A program made the translations under genes and the position numbers. From Okapia johnstoni (Eukaryota > Chordata > Mammalia > Artiodactyla > Giraffidae): DNA of 64,000 nt. The notes under the pieces were generated by a model that was not told where the DNA came from, searched no databases, and saw nothing but the letters and a program-made list of their open reading frames with translations. The stretch is taken from NCBI GenBank assembly GCA_024291935.2, contig CM044322.1:28519405-28583404 (forward strand). Direction: 5' to 3'. This document shows positions 10,746 through 23,000 of the stretch, one piece after another (within the stretch, counting starts at the first letter, position 1; every line of letters starts with the position of its first letter).

Positions 10746-11687
10746 GGACTGCTCTTGGTGTGCTGGCAACAAGCCATCATGGTCATTTAGAGTTTTCTGT
10801 TCCCTGGGTCTTCTGTGTTCTGCATGGAGATCCTCACGAGACTATAAATTTATTGATCTCTTTGCCACCCGGTACAAACTTCACCTTGCTGTTCCTGGGG
10901 CTGGAATTCCTCCTGCACACGCTTTCCACGGTCATGTGGCTGTGGACTGTAGCTCCCGTGGGCAGTCCATCTAGACTTCTGAGAGGCTCTGTGCAGATTT
11001 CATAAACCCAGCATTTGAATCATTGACTCTGATCTCATAATGTGAAAGGTGAGGTGTGGAATTTTCAGAAAGACTGAAATCATAGCAGTATACTGGCACA
11101 TCTTCTAGCGTCTTGGGTCTTAAATGTAGAATGGTATTATGGGATGCCAAGATACAGGGTCTTGGAGAGCAGGGGTGCCTTGTCTGGGCCAAGCCTGCTG
11201 GTCAGTGGAGTCCCGGCCTGCAGCTGTTGCTCCCCTGAGAAGCCCCATCAGTGCCTTCCCACATCCCCAGGAATGAGGCCCAGCCTCTTCTCTAAGTCCA
11301 CAGGCTCTCGCCTACTGTGGCAGCTCTGACCTTGACTACATAACCCTGCGGTGCGCCGGAGTGTCTGAATGCTTTTTGTTCTCAAACAAAACCCTCTCTT
11401 GAGCTTGTCTGGGTAGATGTGGGGTGCATCACCCATCTCTTCTGGGGGTCCCCATCCTGCAGTGTTGCAGAAGCCTCCAGGCCTTTCCTAACTCAGAGCT
11501 GGGGCTGCACGTGCTGCCCTCTGTTCTGACAGGCCCTTGGGAGCTGACTGGAGGCCTTGCTGCTGTGAGGGGTGTCCTCAAGACCCCCTTAATGGGCACT
11601 GCAGAGACACAGGCCCCCCCCTCCTTACACTTCTTCCTCCTCAACTGGGTGCCCTGAGCTTCTCAGAGCACCGGTAAGGCAGACTCT
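10746..11687. other. Unique sequence
   Basis: No gene or repeat is recognised. Short opposite-strand frames have no domain. Confidence 0.45.
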
Positions 11688-12025
11688 GTGTATGTGTGTG
11701 TGTACATGTGTGTGAATCAGCATATGTGTGTCTGCAGGTATGTGGGGCTGTATTTGTGTATGTGTGCATAGGCTGTGCATGTGAGTGTGTGCAAGTGTGT
11801 AGATGTGAGTGTATGCTGCATTCAGTACACCCATGTATGTACACTCATGTGGGCATGTGCACACACGTATGGAGGTATGCATTTGGGTGTAGACCTAGTG
11901 TGCACACAGGTGAATGGATCCAAGTGTGTGTGAATGTGTGCATGCTGTGTGTGAGTATGTGTGTTCCCAAGTGTGTGTCCATTGTACCTGTGAGAGTGCA
12001 CATGTGTGCGTGCAGATACCTCAGG
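11688..12025. repeat. Degenerate (TG)n / TGTGTATG-rich array
   Basis: About 340 bases are dominated by gtgtgt, gtatgt and gcatgt words on the plus strand with many interruptions. It is an old, diverged TG microsatellite. The open frames across it, rich in Cys/Val or His/Thr, are artefacts of the repeat. Confidence 0.9.
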
Positions 12026-12908
12026 CTGAGTAAGAGCTCACATCTATGCTTGTAGCCATGACCCTGAACTCACAGGAGCCGAGAGGCTCACGAAAATCGT
12101 GTGGAGGGTCTCCTGGGGGTGAAAGTGGGGTGTCTGTCCTGGTCCCCACCCATGCGCACAGGCAAGGCTGGAGTGCTAGGACAGGGTCTGGGGCCTGGGG
12201 ACCAGGGAGCCCAGCCGGAGGTGGGTCCTGGGAACAAGGGGCTATGGGTCTGGCAGTTGGAGGTCTGGTGGGTGGGGTTTGGGGGACAAGGGGTTATGGT
12301 AGAGGTCAGAAGGCTGGGAGGCTGGGGGCCGGGGTGTCAGGAGGCCTGTGGGTGTGGTGACCTCACACCCCCAGGGACCTGGGCCTCTGGGAGGGTGGGG
12401 TGGGGTCAGCCTTGGAGGAGCAGCCTGGCTGGAGCCACGGCCGTGTTCTGCTGCGGCCCTGCCAGCAGCTATGGTGCAGTGGGCAGAAACGGCCCAGCTT
12501 TTCCTGTCAGGATGGATAAACAGTAGGCCTGCTGTTTATTTTTGCTGAGACCACCAGCTCCTCTCCCCAGAGTTGAGGGAGTCGCCCAGGACGTGATGAA
12601 AGAAGCTCTTCATCTGCCTGGGACGGCGGGTCTTGCTGGCCGTCTGCTGGACCTGGTGTCTGGGGGATGTGGGTACGTGGTGGGGACTTGGGACCTGAAA
12701 CCTCTGAGCCTGGCTCAGTGTTGGCTCCAGGGAGCAGCACAGCCAGGCCGGGGCACCAGGGAAGGGGTACTGGGCCTCCAGGTGCCTCTGGTGGTGGGGG
12801 CGGCACTGGACACTGGCTGGTGGGGTCAGGGCCTTGAATGCAGAGCCCACATCGGTGAGGGCTTGAGGAGGCACGCAGAACGGGGGTTGACTGAGCTGTT
12901 GAGGGGTC
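12026..12908. other. GC-rich unique sequence
   Basis: No gene is recognised. Long overlapping frames on both strands are compositional. Confidence 0.45.
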
Positions 12909-12970
12909 GGGGAAGGGCTTCTGGGGAGGGGGTTCTGGGGAGGGGGTCCTGGGGAGGGGGTTCTGGGGGA
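12909..12970 (+). repeat. 14-bp G-rich minisatellite, four units
   Basis: Units of the form ggggagggggttct run without gaps: 12909-12922 (diverged), 12923-12936, 12937-12950 and 12951-12964, plus a partial unit. The G-runs make it a strong potential G-quadruplex on the plus strand. Confidence 0.9.
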
Positions 12971-14044
12971 AGTCTAGCAAAAGGCAGAAAGGAAGCTGCG
13001 GGGCAACCCATTCGCCTGCATCAGGTGCCTCTCCCTTGCCTGTCCTGCCCCACCTGGGCTTCTGGCCCTGCCCGCAGCTGCTGGGGATGGCATCTCAGGG
13101 GTGGGAGGGTGGCGTCTGGGGCCCACCCTCCAGGGTCCACCGCAGCCCCTGCTCCCTGTCCCCACTCCCCTCCCAGACCGGCAGCCCCCTGGCCACAACC
13201 TGGCAGAGAGGAGTTACCGATCCGGCTTGCAGGTGACTGGGGGCCTCAAGCCTGTGTCTCCACCTGGGTAGTGGGTGGAGGATGATTGACGACCCTGATG
13301 CCTGTGAAGTTCTCCCATCCTTTTGGGGGGGTAGGTGGCAGTGGCCTCTGGAGGAAGGACCCCCACCCACCCCAGCAAGCGTCATCTCGGATTGCTGTGT
13401 CTCCCCCTGTACTTGGTTTCCTTACCAATACAACAGTCTAACGACGCCCCCTCTAGGCTGTAGGGGTGGGGGTCAGGGAGAACACATTCCCTCCCCAGGA
13501 CAGCTCAGTGCTGCCCTGCTCATGGTGAGCACTTGGCAGATGCTGGCTCTGCCCACTGTGGTCAGCACTGAGCCTAAAGGGGCCGTGTCTGCAGCTCTGG
13601 TCAGCCTAAGTGGTCAGCCTTCTGGGCCCCTTGGTACAAAGCCTGACCCCATCAAAGCAGTGGCTGGATTCCCTCGAGTGGTCATTGCACACAATCACCA
13701 GCAGAGTGCGCCCGCCCTCCACACACAGCTTGGTCCTCCCAGCGGAGGCCGCCTGGGGTGTGCAGGAGGCTGGGTGGGGAGCCCACTTTGGACATGGACA
13801 CTCAAAGGCGTGGGTAGGGGTAGGGTGGGGCGCTGCCTTCTTGCAGGGACTGGGAGCTTGGGACCTTGGACCTGGTCTCCGAGATGTCACCATGAATGGG
13901 GTGAGAGGGGCAGGGGTGAGGGGCTGCTGGCCCCATGCCCTCCTGGCTGGCCTGCCTTTCAAGCATCCACACTTGGCCCTGCGGAGTTAATTCTGGTGGA
14001 TGGTGCACAGAGAGGCGTCTGGGCCACCCTACGCTGCTCCACAG
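12971..14044. other. GC-rich unique sequence
   Basis: A 281-codon plus-strand frame (13282-14127) covers part of it, but it has no domain, low-complexity composition and equal-sized frames opposite. No gene is called. Confidence 0.45.
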
Positions 14045-14162
14045 CACGGGCGCGGAGACTGAGGCAGGTGGGCCAGGGGCTTGCTCAGGGCCACACAGCC
14101 TGCAGTTCTTCTGGGGTCTCAGGCTAAAAACCGAGTTGGCAGCCCCTTCCAGGTTCTAACCA
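14045..14162 (+). mobile_element. MIR SINE fragment
   Basis: 'gcggagactgaggcag', 'cagggccacacagcc' and 'aggttctaaccac' follow the order of the MIR 3' half. Confidence 0.65.
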
Positions 14163-14639
14163 CGGGGGTGGTCCAGGGATAGGAGAGGGTTTCTGACCTT
14201 TAACACCCACAGAGATGGCTTTTCTGCTCCATCTTGTTTTGATCTCAGGGTCTCAGTTCCATGAGAACCAGCATTGGTCCAACATACTTGGGGTGTGGTG
14301 GAGGGGGGCTCACTCACTGTGGCCTGCTCCACCTGGTCTGAGAGCAGCCAACCCTCCTGGTTGAGACTGGGTAGACAGAGGCCTAGGGGTGCCCCTCAGA
14401 CTGGGGGTAGGGCACGCAGCCTGTCTGCTGTGAGGCTGGTACCATTATCACGGAATAGCCCAGGTGACCGGTGAGCTCTGAGACCTGGTTGACACAGGCA
14501 TGGGACCTGCCTCCAGCCGAGGGCAGTGACAGCCTCCACCGAAGTAAGCCGAGATGGGAGCAACTTGTCCTTCAAAGTTGGCTGGGACGCCCTGGAGTGA
14601 GCAGAAATGAGTATCCCTCCCCTGTCCAGAGCTGATGGG
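14163..14639. other. Unique sequence
   Basis: No gene or repeat is recognised with confidence. Confidence 0.4.
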
Positions 14640-14863
14640 GTGGGGCTGGAACTTTTGGAAATCATCACAGAAGAACATTTGGACCCAGAGACCCCACTGC
14701 TGGGAATCCAATCAAAGGTAATAACTTGGGAAAGCATGGGGGGGTCACTGAGAACCCGGATGTCCCTCTAAGGGTTATTTGTGAGGCCCCCCAAAATGTC
14801 CAACACTGAAGGAATGGCTAAAGAATCGTTACATAATCATAACATGAAATTCTTTTTAAAAAG
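14640..14863 (+). mobile_element. Old L1 fragment, ORF2 3' part
   Basis: 'ttggacccagagaccccac' with 'tgctgggaatccaatc' corresponds to the L1 ORF2 'DPAIPLLGI' region. 'gaaggaatggctaaagaatc' and 'acataatcataacatgaaat' follow, like the EWIKKMWYIYTMEYY region. It is very decayed and is cut by the BovB insertion. Confidence 0.55.
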
Positions 14864-15340
14864 CAGAGACATCACTTTGTTGACAAACGTCCATATAGTC
14901 AAAGCTATGGTTTTTCCAGTGGTCATGCACAGATGTGAGAGTTGGACTGTAAAGAAGGCTAAGTGCTGAATAACTGATGCTTGTGTTGGGGAAGACTCTT
15001 GAGAGTCCCTTGGACAGCAAGGAGATCAAATCAGTTAATCTTAAAGGAAATCAGCCCTGAATATTCATTGGAAGGACATGCTGAAGTTGAAGCTCCAATA
15101 CTTTGACCACCTGATGGGAAGAGCTGATTCACTGGAAAAGACCCTGATGCTGAGAAAGATTGAAGGCAAAAGGAGAAGCGAGCAGCAGAGGATGAGATGG
15201 TTAGATATGATTACTGACTCAATGGACATGAGTTTGAGCAAACTCCAGGAGATAGTGAAAGACAGAGGAACCTGGTGTGCTTCAGTCCAAGGGGTTACAA
15301 AGAGTCAGAAACAACTTAGTGATTGAACAACAACAACAAA
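14864..15340 (+). mobile_element. BovB LINE, 3' part
   Basis: Sense BovB from 'taaaaagcagagacatcact' through 'gtgagagttggactgtaaag' to the 'gattgaacaacaacaacaa' tail. It is 5'-truncated downstream of the RT core. Confidence 0.93.
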
Positions 15341-15379
15341 ATGAGTCATATTAAGAGGAAAAAAAAAATCAGGATGTGT

Positions 15380-15697
15380 GTATTACTTGCCTGTAGCTGC
15401 TGTAACAAATTACCATGAACCCAGTGTTTTAAAACAGCACATGCTTATTATCTTAGAATATTGGTGGTCAGATCCTACAGGTGTGGATGACCTTGGGTCC
15501 CTCCTGGGACTCCAGGGAGATGTCTGCTTCCCCATGTGTCCAGCTGCTAGAGGCACCTGCACTCCTTGGCTCGTGGCCCCATCCTGCACCTTGAAAGCCA
15601 GAAGCTCAGCATCTCCCAGTCTCTGCTTCCACCCTTCCCCCTCCCTCTCAACTCTCACCCTCCTGCCCCCCTCCCATAAGGACCCCAGTGACCACAT
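15380..15697 (-). mobile_element. MLT1-type MaLR LTR, part
   Basis: Antisense: 'gtagctgctgtaacaaatta', 'ttttaaaacagcacatgc', 'ttggctcgtggccccatcc' and 'cccataaggaccccagtgac'. It is interrupted by BovB at 15698. Confidence 0.72.
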
Positions 15698-15819
15698 TCA
15701 GCTCAGTTCAGTCACTCAGTCGTGTCTGACTCTTTGGGACCCCACGGACTGTAGCATGCCAGGCTTCCCGGTCCATCATCAACACCTGGAGCTTGCTCAA
15801 ACTCATGTCCATCAAGTTT
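15698..15819 (-). mobile_element. BovB 3'-end fragment
   Basis: 'ctcagttcagtcactcagtc' to 'caaactcatgtccatcaag', the last 120 bases of BovB in antisense. Confidence 0.9.
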
Positions 15820-15839
15820 GGGGTGCCCAGAAATTGGGT

Positions 15840-16180
15840 CAAACATGAATCTGGGGTGTCTGTGAGTGTGTATCTGGGTGAGATTAGTATTTCAGGTGGC
15901 AGACGGGGTGCAGAAGGCTGCCCTCCATAACGTGGGTGGCCCCGGCCAGTCAGCTGAGGCCTGGAGAGAACCAAAGGCTGACCCTCCCCCGGGGGGAGGG
16001 AGCTCCTGTTCTTGATGACCTTTGACCTGAGACTGCACTGACATATTGCTCTCCTGGGTCTCCAGCTTGCTGACCTTGGGACTTGTCATCATTGAGTGGG
16101 CAAATTCCTTGTAATAAATTCTTTCCCTGTGCACATCCTTTTGGCCCAGTTTTTCTAGGAAACCCCGACTCATACTCCAG
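15840..16180 (+). mobile_element. Ancient LTR-like repeat
   Basis: 'ggtgagattagtatttcag', 'ctgccctccataacgtgggt', 'gtctccagcttgctgacctt', 'aattccttgtaataaattc' and 'tctaggaaaccccgactca' follow an old mammalian LTR with an AATAAA near its 3' end. The exact family is not assigned. Confidence 0.55.
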
Positions 16181-16367
16181 GTGAGCTGATACCACAGGTT
16201 CTGAGGACGTGCGTGTCTTTGGGGGCCATTGTTGAGCTGACTGCACGGGACACCATCATCATGACTGTGTCAGAAAATGCTGGAACCAGGCTCATCTCTG
16301 GGTGCTGGGGCTGCACCTGACTGACCCCCTTCTTTCAATGTTCTGGGGTGTTTGGTCCTTCTGTTCT

Positions 16368-16602
16368 AATTGTTGTTCAGTCGCTCAGTCGGGTCTGACT
16401 CTGAGACTCCATGGACTGCTGCGCCACAGGCTTCCCTGTCCTTCGCCATCTCTGGGAGTTTGCTCAAACTTATGTCCATTGAGTCAGTGTTGCCATCCAA
16501 CCATCTCATCCTCTGTTACCCCCTTCTCCTGCTGCCCTCAGTCTTTCCCAGCTTCAGACTCTTTTCCAATCAGTCGGCTCTTCACATCAGGTGAACAAAG
16601 TA
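16368..16602 (-). mobile_element. BovB 3'-end fragment
   Basis: Antisense BovB from 'tgttgttcagtcgctcagtc' to 'tcttcacatcaggtgaacaa'. Confidence 0.9.
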
Positions 16603-17597
16603 TAAAGTACTGTCCTAATGGGAAGACTAAATGCAGGTGGATCATCCTGACCAAGGGGGATGCAAATACTGGGACCCAGTGGGTGGTATAGCCTTGCGTG
16701 TAGGGCTGCCCCCAGGAGCACCTGCCTCCCCTGAGCCCTGGCTGAGCCTTGCTCAGGTCTCAAGTCAGGACCCTCCGGAGTCACCGTGGTTCATTCTGCC
16801 TACAGAGGGTCCCTGTGGGCCCAGGGAACAGGAGATCCATGAGGATGCTGCCCTGAGGGATGCTGGGAGAGGAAGCTTGGACCTGCCTCCTGGGGTGAGG
16901 GGCTCCCACTGCATCTGAGCCCCGGGCCAGGAGCCAGGAGTGTGGGTGGTGGGGCTTCCCCTGGGGAGGAGGACGTCTCTGGTCTACAGGGTGCCTCCAG
17001 CTGTGGGGGACATGCATGTGGTCACCTGCCTTCTTGATCTCAAGCCACTGTGCGAGCGGCATCTCTGGGGCCCAGTGCTGCCATAACAAACACTGAGGAC
17101 CTGGCGGCTTCAGGGGAGCTGTGTCCTGGAGGCTGTATGGCGAAGGTCGGTGTCTCAAGGCTAGTTTCTTCCTTGGTCTCACAGCCTGTCACTGGAACAT
17201 CTTCTTCGGGGTCACCTGCTACCAGGCAGAGGCTGGGTGGGCAGAGAAGGGCGCTTGCCAAGGGGGTGTCAAGTGAAAGCACTTTTGGGGCCAGAACGAT
17301 TCCGTTCACCTTCGAGTGGTGTTCAGGTTCTCTGAGCATCCTCGCCTCTGGGGCCAGCTTTTCCTCTGAAAGTCCCCTTCCTGTGGCCTTGGATGGAGAG
17401 GTTCTCTGACCAGTGACTCCGAAGGCTGCATCTGTGGGGAGCAAGGTGGGCAGGCTTGCTGCACTGAGCTGAGCATGTGCCTGTGTGTCCAGGAAATTCA
17501 CGAAGTCCTGACTCTATGGAGCAGAGTAGAAAGCCAGCCAGATGCTGCTTCCAAGCCCTTCGGGTGGTGAGTGGTACATCAGTGTCACAAGGAGGGG
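16603..17597. other. GC-rich unique sequence, possible old LTR
   Basis: About 17070-17170 ('cagtgctgccataacaaac') faintly recalls an antisense MLT1 start. Otherwise nothing is recognised. Confidence 0.35.
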
Positions 17598-18338
17598 GCA
17601 GTTCAGTGGACTCTTTGCAACCCTTGGACTGTAGCATGCCAGGCTTCTTTGTCCATCACCAATTCCCAGAGCCTGCTTAAACTTATGTCCATCCAGTCAG
17701 TGATGCCATCCAACCATCTCATCCTCTGTCATCCCCTTCTCCTGCCCTCAATCTTTCCCAGCATCAGGATCTTTTCCAATGAGTCAGTTCTTTGCATGAG
17801 GTGGCCAGTGTTGGAGTTTCAGCTTCAGAATCAGTGCTTCTAATGGATATTCAGGACTGATTTCCTTTAGGATTGACTGATTTGATCTCCTAGCTGTCCA
17901 AGGGACTCTCAAGAGTCTTCTCCAACACCACAGTTCAAAAGCATCAATTCTCCAGGGTTCAGCTTTCTTTATGGTCCAACTCTCACATGCATACTTGATT
18001 ACTGGAAAAACCATAGCTTTGACTAGATAGACCTTTGTCAGCAAAGTAATGTCTCTGCTTTTTAATACGCTGTCTAGGTTTGTCATAGCTTTTCTTCCAA
18101 GGAGCAAGCGTCTTTTAATTTCATGGCTGCAATCACCATCTGCAGTGATTTTGGAGCCCAAGAAAATAAAGTCTGTCAGTTTCCACTGTTTCCCTATCTA
18201 TTTACCATGAAGTGATGGGACTGGATGCCATGATCTTAGTTTTCTGAGTGTTGAGTTTCAAGCCAGCTTTTTCACTCTCCTCTTTCACTTTCATCAAGAG
18301 GCTCTTTAGTTCTTCTTCACTTTCTGCCATAAAGGTGG
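17598..18338 (-). mobile_element. BovB LINE, 3' 0.74 kb
   Basis: Antisense BovB with a small deletion near its 3' end ('gttcagtggactctttgcaa'). It runs to 'ttctgccataaaggtggt', just short of the YADD box, so the RT active site is not included. Confidence 0.93.
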
Positions 18339-19324
18339 TAAAATAAGTAGGAAAAGTAGGGCGACACAGCCCACATAACTGGGGTGCATAGGGACCGTAC
18401 CATCTCAGGGAACGAGGGGTGATGGATTCCAGCAGCAGGTGGGTGGCCTTTTCTCTCTCTTGGGTGCACCCCTACCTGTTCTCACCTACGGGGAGCCCTG
18501 CTCCCTGAGCCAAAGCTGCTGCCTCACGCCCACTAATGAGCCTGGAATTGAGAGTGTGTCCCTGCCTCCCCAAACCCTGTCCCACTGGGATTAATGAGGG
18601 TTTTGAGGAAAGGTTCTTTGAGCCCCAGTCTCCCAGGCCGTCTATACTGCCTGGGGTCCGTCACATGGTCAGCTGCGGTTTAGGCGGTGTAGACTGGGCT
18701 TGTGGATGTCCCTCTCTCGGGTCAGCTGGGGAGACCTTGGTCTCATCCTTGAGGAGCTGCTGGGGTACCTGGGGTTGAGGACGCATGTCTGAGGTGAGGG
18801 TGAGGTGGTGGAGGCCTGACGGGCCAGGCTCCAACTGGGCAGAGGGTGGTATGAGCTTTGGGGTGGTGGACGTGGGGTCCCCAACTGGAGCCCCACTAAG
18901 GCGAGTACACTGTCCCAAGAAAGTCTGTCTGCTGGTGACCCTCACCCTGTTTCCTGGTGTGTGTGGGGTCCGGACTGGGGACTCTCCCTCCCCTCTCTGC
19001 CCTGGGAGTCTCAGCTGAATGCCTGACCTCTGCCAGGAGTGGCCAGCGCACTTCCCCCCTGGGGAAGCCAGACTCCTGACTGGGCTGTGTGTGCAGGCTG
19101 GACGGGAGGGGCCAGGTCCCAGGCCTCCAGCTGAGTCAGAGGGCTGCGGGCCAACCTCAGGGTGCCCAAGAAGGACACACTGCTCTCCCACCTCTTGTTC
19201 CCTCTGGGAGCACCCACGTTCACTCTGGTTGGGCAGGATGAGGTACAAAGGATGCCCTTGGGATAGTCCCCAGGTCTCCAGGTGTATTAAGGGACACTAA
19301 GACTTGCTGGCTCTGGAGGAAAGG
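18339..19324. other. GC-rich unique sequence
   Basis: A 195-codon minus frame (18661-19248) overlaps plus-strand frames and has no recognisable domain. No gene is called. Confidence 0.45.
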
Positions 19325-19340
19325 GTGTGAGTGCAGAGGG

Positions 19341-19460
19341 GCGGGGGAGAAGGGGAAAGGGAGTGGGAGGAGGGAGAGGAGGAGGGAGGGGAAGGAAGAA
19401 GGAAGAGGAGGAAAGGAGAGGGGAGGGGAAGGGCAGGAGGAGGGTGGGGGAAGGGAGGAG
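19341..19460 (+). repeat. Polypurine (GGA/GGGA) tract
   Basis: The strand is almost pure purine, with an uninterrupted 69-base purine run at 19365-19433. It is low-complexity sequence capable of triplex (H-DNA) formation. Confidence 0.92.
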
Positions 19461-19849
19461 TTGGAGTCTATAGGTCTGAGGGTCCCTCAGCCTCCCTGCT
19501 CCCCTCATCTGTTGCTCAGCAGCATGTGTTGAGCCTCCCATGTGCTGGACACTAGACTGGAAGTCCTTGCTCCAGTCTCGCCACATTTGCCCAGCTGTCC
19601 CAGGCCTGAAGGAAAGGCCATCCCTGCTCTGTTCACCCTTCTCTGGAACTCCCGAAGGATCCCAGGGACGTTTCTCCTTGGTGTCTGGGAGAAGGGGCTC
19701 AGGTGGCCCAAAGTGCTAGGACAGTGGCTGTGGGGACCCTATAAGGGACATGCTTGCAGGGCAGTGAGGACTCTGAGGCCCTGGGGGGCAGGAGAGTCAT
19801 TCGAGGTCACCCAGTGGAACCATCAGGGCCTGAGCTGGACCCTGATTAA
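19461..19849. other. Unique sequence with possible MIR traces
   Basis: 'gcatgtgttgagcctcccatgtgctggac' type sequence near 19522-19550 and 'tcattcgaggtcacccagtgg' near 19797-19817 recall the two ends of a MIR, but too little remains to assign it. Confidence 0.3.
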
Positions 19850-20035
19850 ATAGAATTATAGGCAGTTACTCAAAGCAACGCTGAACCTAATTGAAAGAAA
19901 CCCATTTCTTCTTAATTTACTTTCACGGTTTTGGATGATAAAAGAGTGTGTTCGTTGGAAAATTAAATAAAAAACACACCATGAGGAAAGGGGTCTGTTT
20001 AGGTGCATTATTAGGTCCTCTCAGCTTTGTGTAAC
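19850..20035. promoter_or_regulatory. Candidate conserved non-coding element (AT-rich island)
   Basis: An abrupt AT-rich, non-repeat island in GC-rich DNA with homeodomain-like cores ('gaattatag', 'ctaattgaaag', 'ttaatttac') and no resemblance to a transposon. Conservation is inferred from texture only. Confidence 0.35.
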
Positions 20036-23000
20036 GGTCAGCAGGCCCAGGTGAGAGGCAGGGGTACTCAGGCTGTGGGGTTCTGCCCGAGGGTCTTGAG
20101 GTTGAAGGAGGCTTGACGGCATCGAGACCCCAAGACCACCAGGCTCTGTGGGGTCCCGGCTCCCCTTCCTGGAAGCCTGGCACATGCTGTCCTGCAAAGC
20201 ACAGACTGTCTGCTGTCCATCCCAGGTGGCCCCTCCCCTCCAACTTCCCTGGGGTCTGGACCTCCTTCCCAAACCTACTCTGCCCATTAGAACCCTCAAG
20301 ACGTGGACTGGCCTGGAAGCATGAAGCCATTCATTGGTCTTGCCTCTGGGTATGGGCACACCTTGGTCAGCATCATCTCTGCCCCGTCTCCTTGAAGGCC
20401 TCCCGCCTCCAGGGTCTGTGCTGACCAGGTGCCTCAACCATCTCCTCACTCGCTCATCACTGCTCTACTTCCTCCAGGAAGCACCCTCTGACCAGCCCCT
20501 CCCCACGGCTCATCCTGCTGTGCCCACCTCTGGGTGCACCCTGCCCCCATTCCTGCCATGGGAATCGAAAGAGGATGCAGTAAGCTCCTACTCTGTGCAG
20601 GGAAGCCCTTCAGGGTCTGGGGTGGGGGTTGCTGCATAGCTTGCCTCGGTGGCTGAGGGCACCCAGTGTGGGGCTTCTGAGCTTCCTGGGATGCGAGGAG
20701 AACCCTGTGTCCTCACTGTCCATGGGGTGGCCACGATTCCAAAGAGCAGATGAGCATTTGTGATGCAGCGGGCGTGACTCTGGAGCTAGGTTTTAAATTG
20801 TATTTATTTTAGTTAGCTTAGATTGAAATTGCCATGGTGGCTGGTGGCTACCATATTACGCGGTAGTCCTGCGTTAAATACAATCTTCTGACATGTGGTG
20901 GCGGTCCCCGGTCTCTGTGACACACACACCCCCCTTCCATGCTCAGTTTTGGGGGCAAACAGCATTTTCTGGGTGAGAGGTATATGCAGTCAGACAAGCG
21001 TGAGGATATTTATTTTTAATTGAATTGTATTTTCGAAAACATAATGCAAAGTTCAGAATATACAACACTCTCCAGTGAGAAGCAAGGTCCCCCCGCCCCC
21101 CACCCCACCCCTGTCTGCTTGTCTGCTTCTCTTTGAATCCCTCGGGTCACAACCACTGGATGCGGTGCTGTGGAGGGCCTGCACATCCTGGATCCCCACT
21201 GTTGAGTGGCCAGAGACATCACAATTAAAGTCGACGGCCCGTGAGGGCCTCTCCTAGGTCAGGGTCAAGTAGGGCTCCAGCCTCCTTTGAAGTCAGGGCT
21301 GCTCCTGGACACCATGGACAGACGGATGGTGCCACCACCCAAGGGCCTCATCGAGGTTTCTCTGGGCATTTCTGTTTGTGAGCCCCTGTTCTGTTTGGGC
21401 TCTGAGCTGCCGGGACATAGAGTCCCCAGCTAGGGCTGACCCGAGGTCAAGGGCGCTAGGGAGGGAGGAGCTGCTGCCGCAGGCCCTGGGCACCTGCCTC
21501 CCACTCCCTCCCACCCCCTCGGCCCCGAGCTCCCCCCACCCCATCCTGCTCCCCTCCACCCTTGAAGCTGGGTCCTGGGGCTGGGAGCAGGCCTGGGCCC
21601 CTGCAGGAAGGCCTGTCCGTGCTGCTGTGGCCACACGGTCACCTCTAGGGGAGGTCACCCCCTGGGCCCACTTGGCTGGGAGGCTCTGTTTCCACTCACA
21701 GCTTCTGCTACTTTTTACACTAACTGCTTCCCAGGCTGGACCCAGTGGCCATGGATAATGGTTCCCGTCTGTCTGCGAGCTTCCAGGCTGCTTTCCCTGC
21801 AGGCCCTCCCTCTCTAGCCTGCACCCACCGGAACCCCGGAGCCCCTTAACCACACTGCTTCTGTCCCTCAGAGGTGGCTGGGGAAGGCAGCACGGGGTCC
21901 TCACAGCAGCCACTTGCTCTCGTGGGACCCAGGCTGGGCCTGCCTGAGTCAGGGGTCCCCCTGAGTTCTCCCCAAGCCCCTGGCAGGAGGCGGACACTTC
22001 ACAGAAGCTCTTTATGCAGGGCTTCCGGGGCCACCACGGAATTGTTAGGCATCTGCTGCATCCAGCTCTGGGCTGGATCCTGAGGCTGGGGGGTGGCTGC
22101 ATGAGCATGGCCAGGAGCTGAGCAGCTGCTGAATCTGTGTTCTCACTTCCTTTCCAAGGGGACCATGGAGGGTCTCCAGGCCACCCCACCCTCAGTTCTG
22201 TTTCTCACAAGAAATTCTGACGAATGGCCAGGTTTCTCCTTACACACCCGCTGTGATCACATCCTGATTCAGGGCCCAGTGAGTGGAAGGGTTCTGGCTC
22301 CGTCCCAGCTCAGCAGAGAGGCACGTGGGGATCGATTAGTGATGCCTGCCATGGGCATGGGCTGGAGAGGGGACCCCAGCAGAGCCCTAGGAATCTCTCC
22401 TGGCTCTTGGCCTTCACTGCCTTTGAGCTGCTGACCTTGGATGCTGCTGGGATGCCCACTCTGTGGCTGGGTCACCAGGTCCTTTCACCACAGCAGCATC
22501 TTCCCCAAAGTCTTCACTGGTTTCTCTGACCCCGCAACACATATCCATGGGCACCTTGTGCAGAATGTAGCTGTGTGTGTTGGGGTGTTGTAGGGGGAGG
22601 GCAGGGAGGCAAGAGGGGGAGGTCAGCTTTGCTGGTCGGCTAGCAAGTGGGAGAGGTCCCTCTACCTGAGCTGAAGTGTGAACTTAGGCCTGGCCTTGAA
22701 GCCATACTTGGGGGCTCTGTACCCCAGTTCCTCTGCCCAGAGGTGCTAGGGAGGTAAGGGCCATGATGGTCAGTGCCCTCCCCTTTCTGGAGCCCTCTGC
22801 CAGTAGCCCCAGAGCCCTCCCCATCCTGCTGGACCCAGGCTTCTGGGGGTTGGAACGTGGGCCTCTTGCCACCATAGCCTTAACGGGGTGAGGATGGCCG
22901 AGGGGCCCAGACAGCAAACCAGGGACTCCTGGCTCCCCCATGGGCTCCCCTCAGGATGAGCGGGGAGGAAGGCTTTAGGGGCCTTGGTGCCCCAGTCTCG

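Noticed and set aside
11625..12055. Cys/Val-rich and His/Thr-rich open frames
   Set aside because: They are translations of the degenerate TG array.
12909..12970. Telomere-like G-rich repeat
   Set aside because: The unit is a 14-mer and contains no TTAGGG.
12542..13285. 247-codon open frame on the plus strand
   Set aside because: It runs through the 14-bp G-rich minisatellite and has no recognisable domain.
13282..14127. 281-codon open frame on the plus strand
   Set aside because: No domain or exon-like boundaries; its 3' part runs into an MIR SINE and minus-strand frames overlap it.
21293..22189. 298-codon open frame on the minus strand
   Set aside because: No domain, low-complexity P/G/S/R/W composition, overlapping frames on the other strand, and GC-rich DNA where stops are rare.
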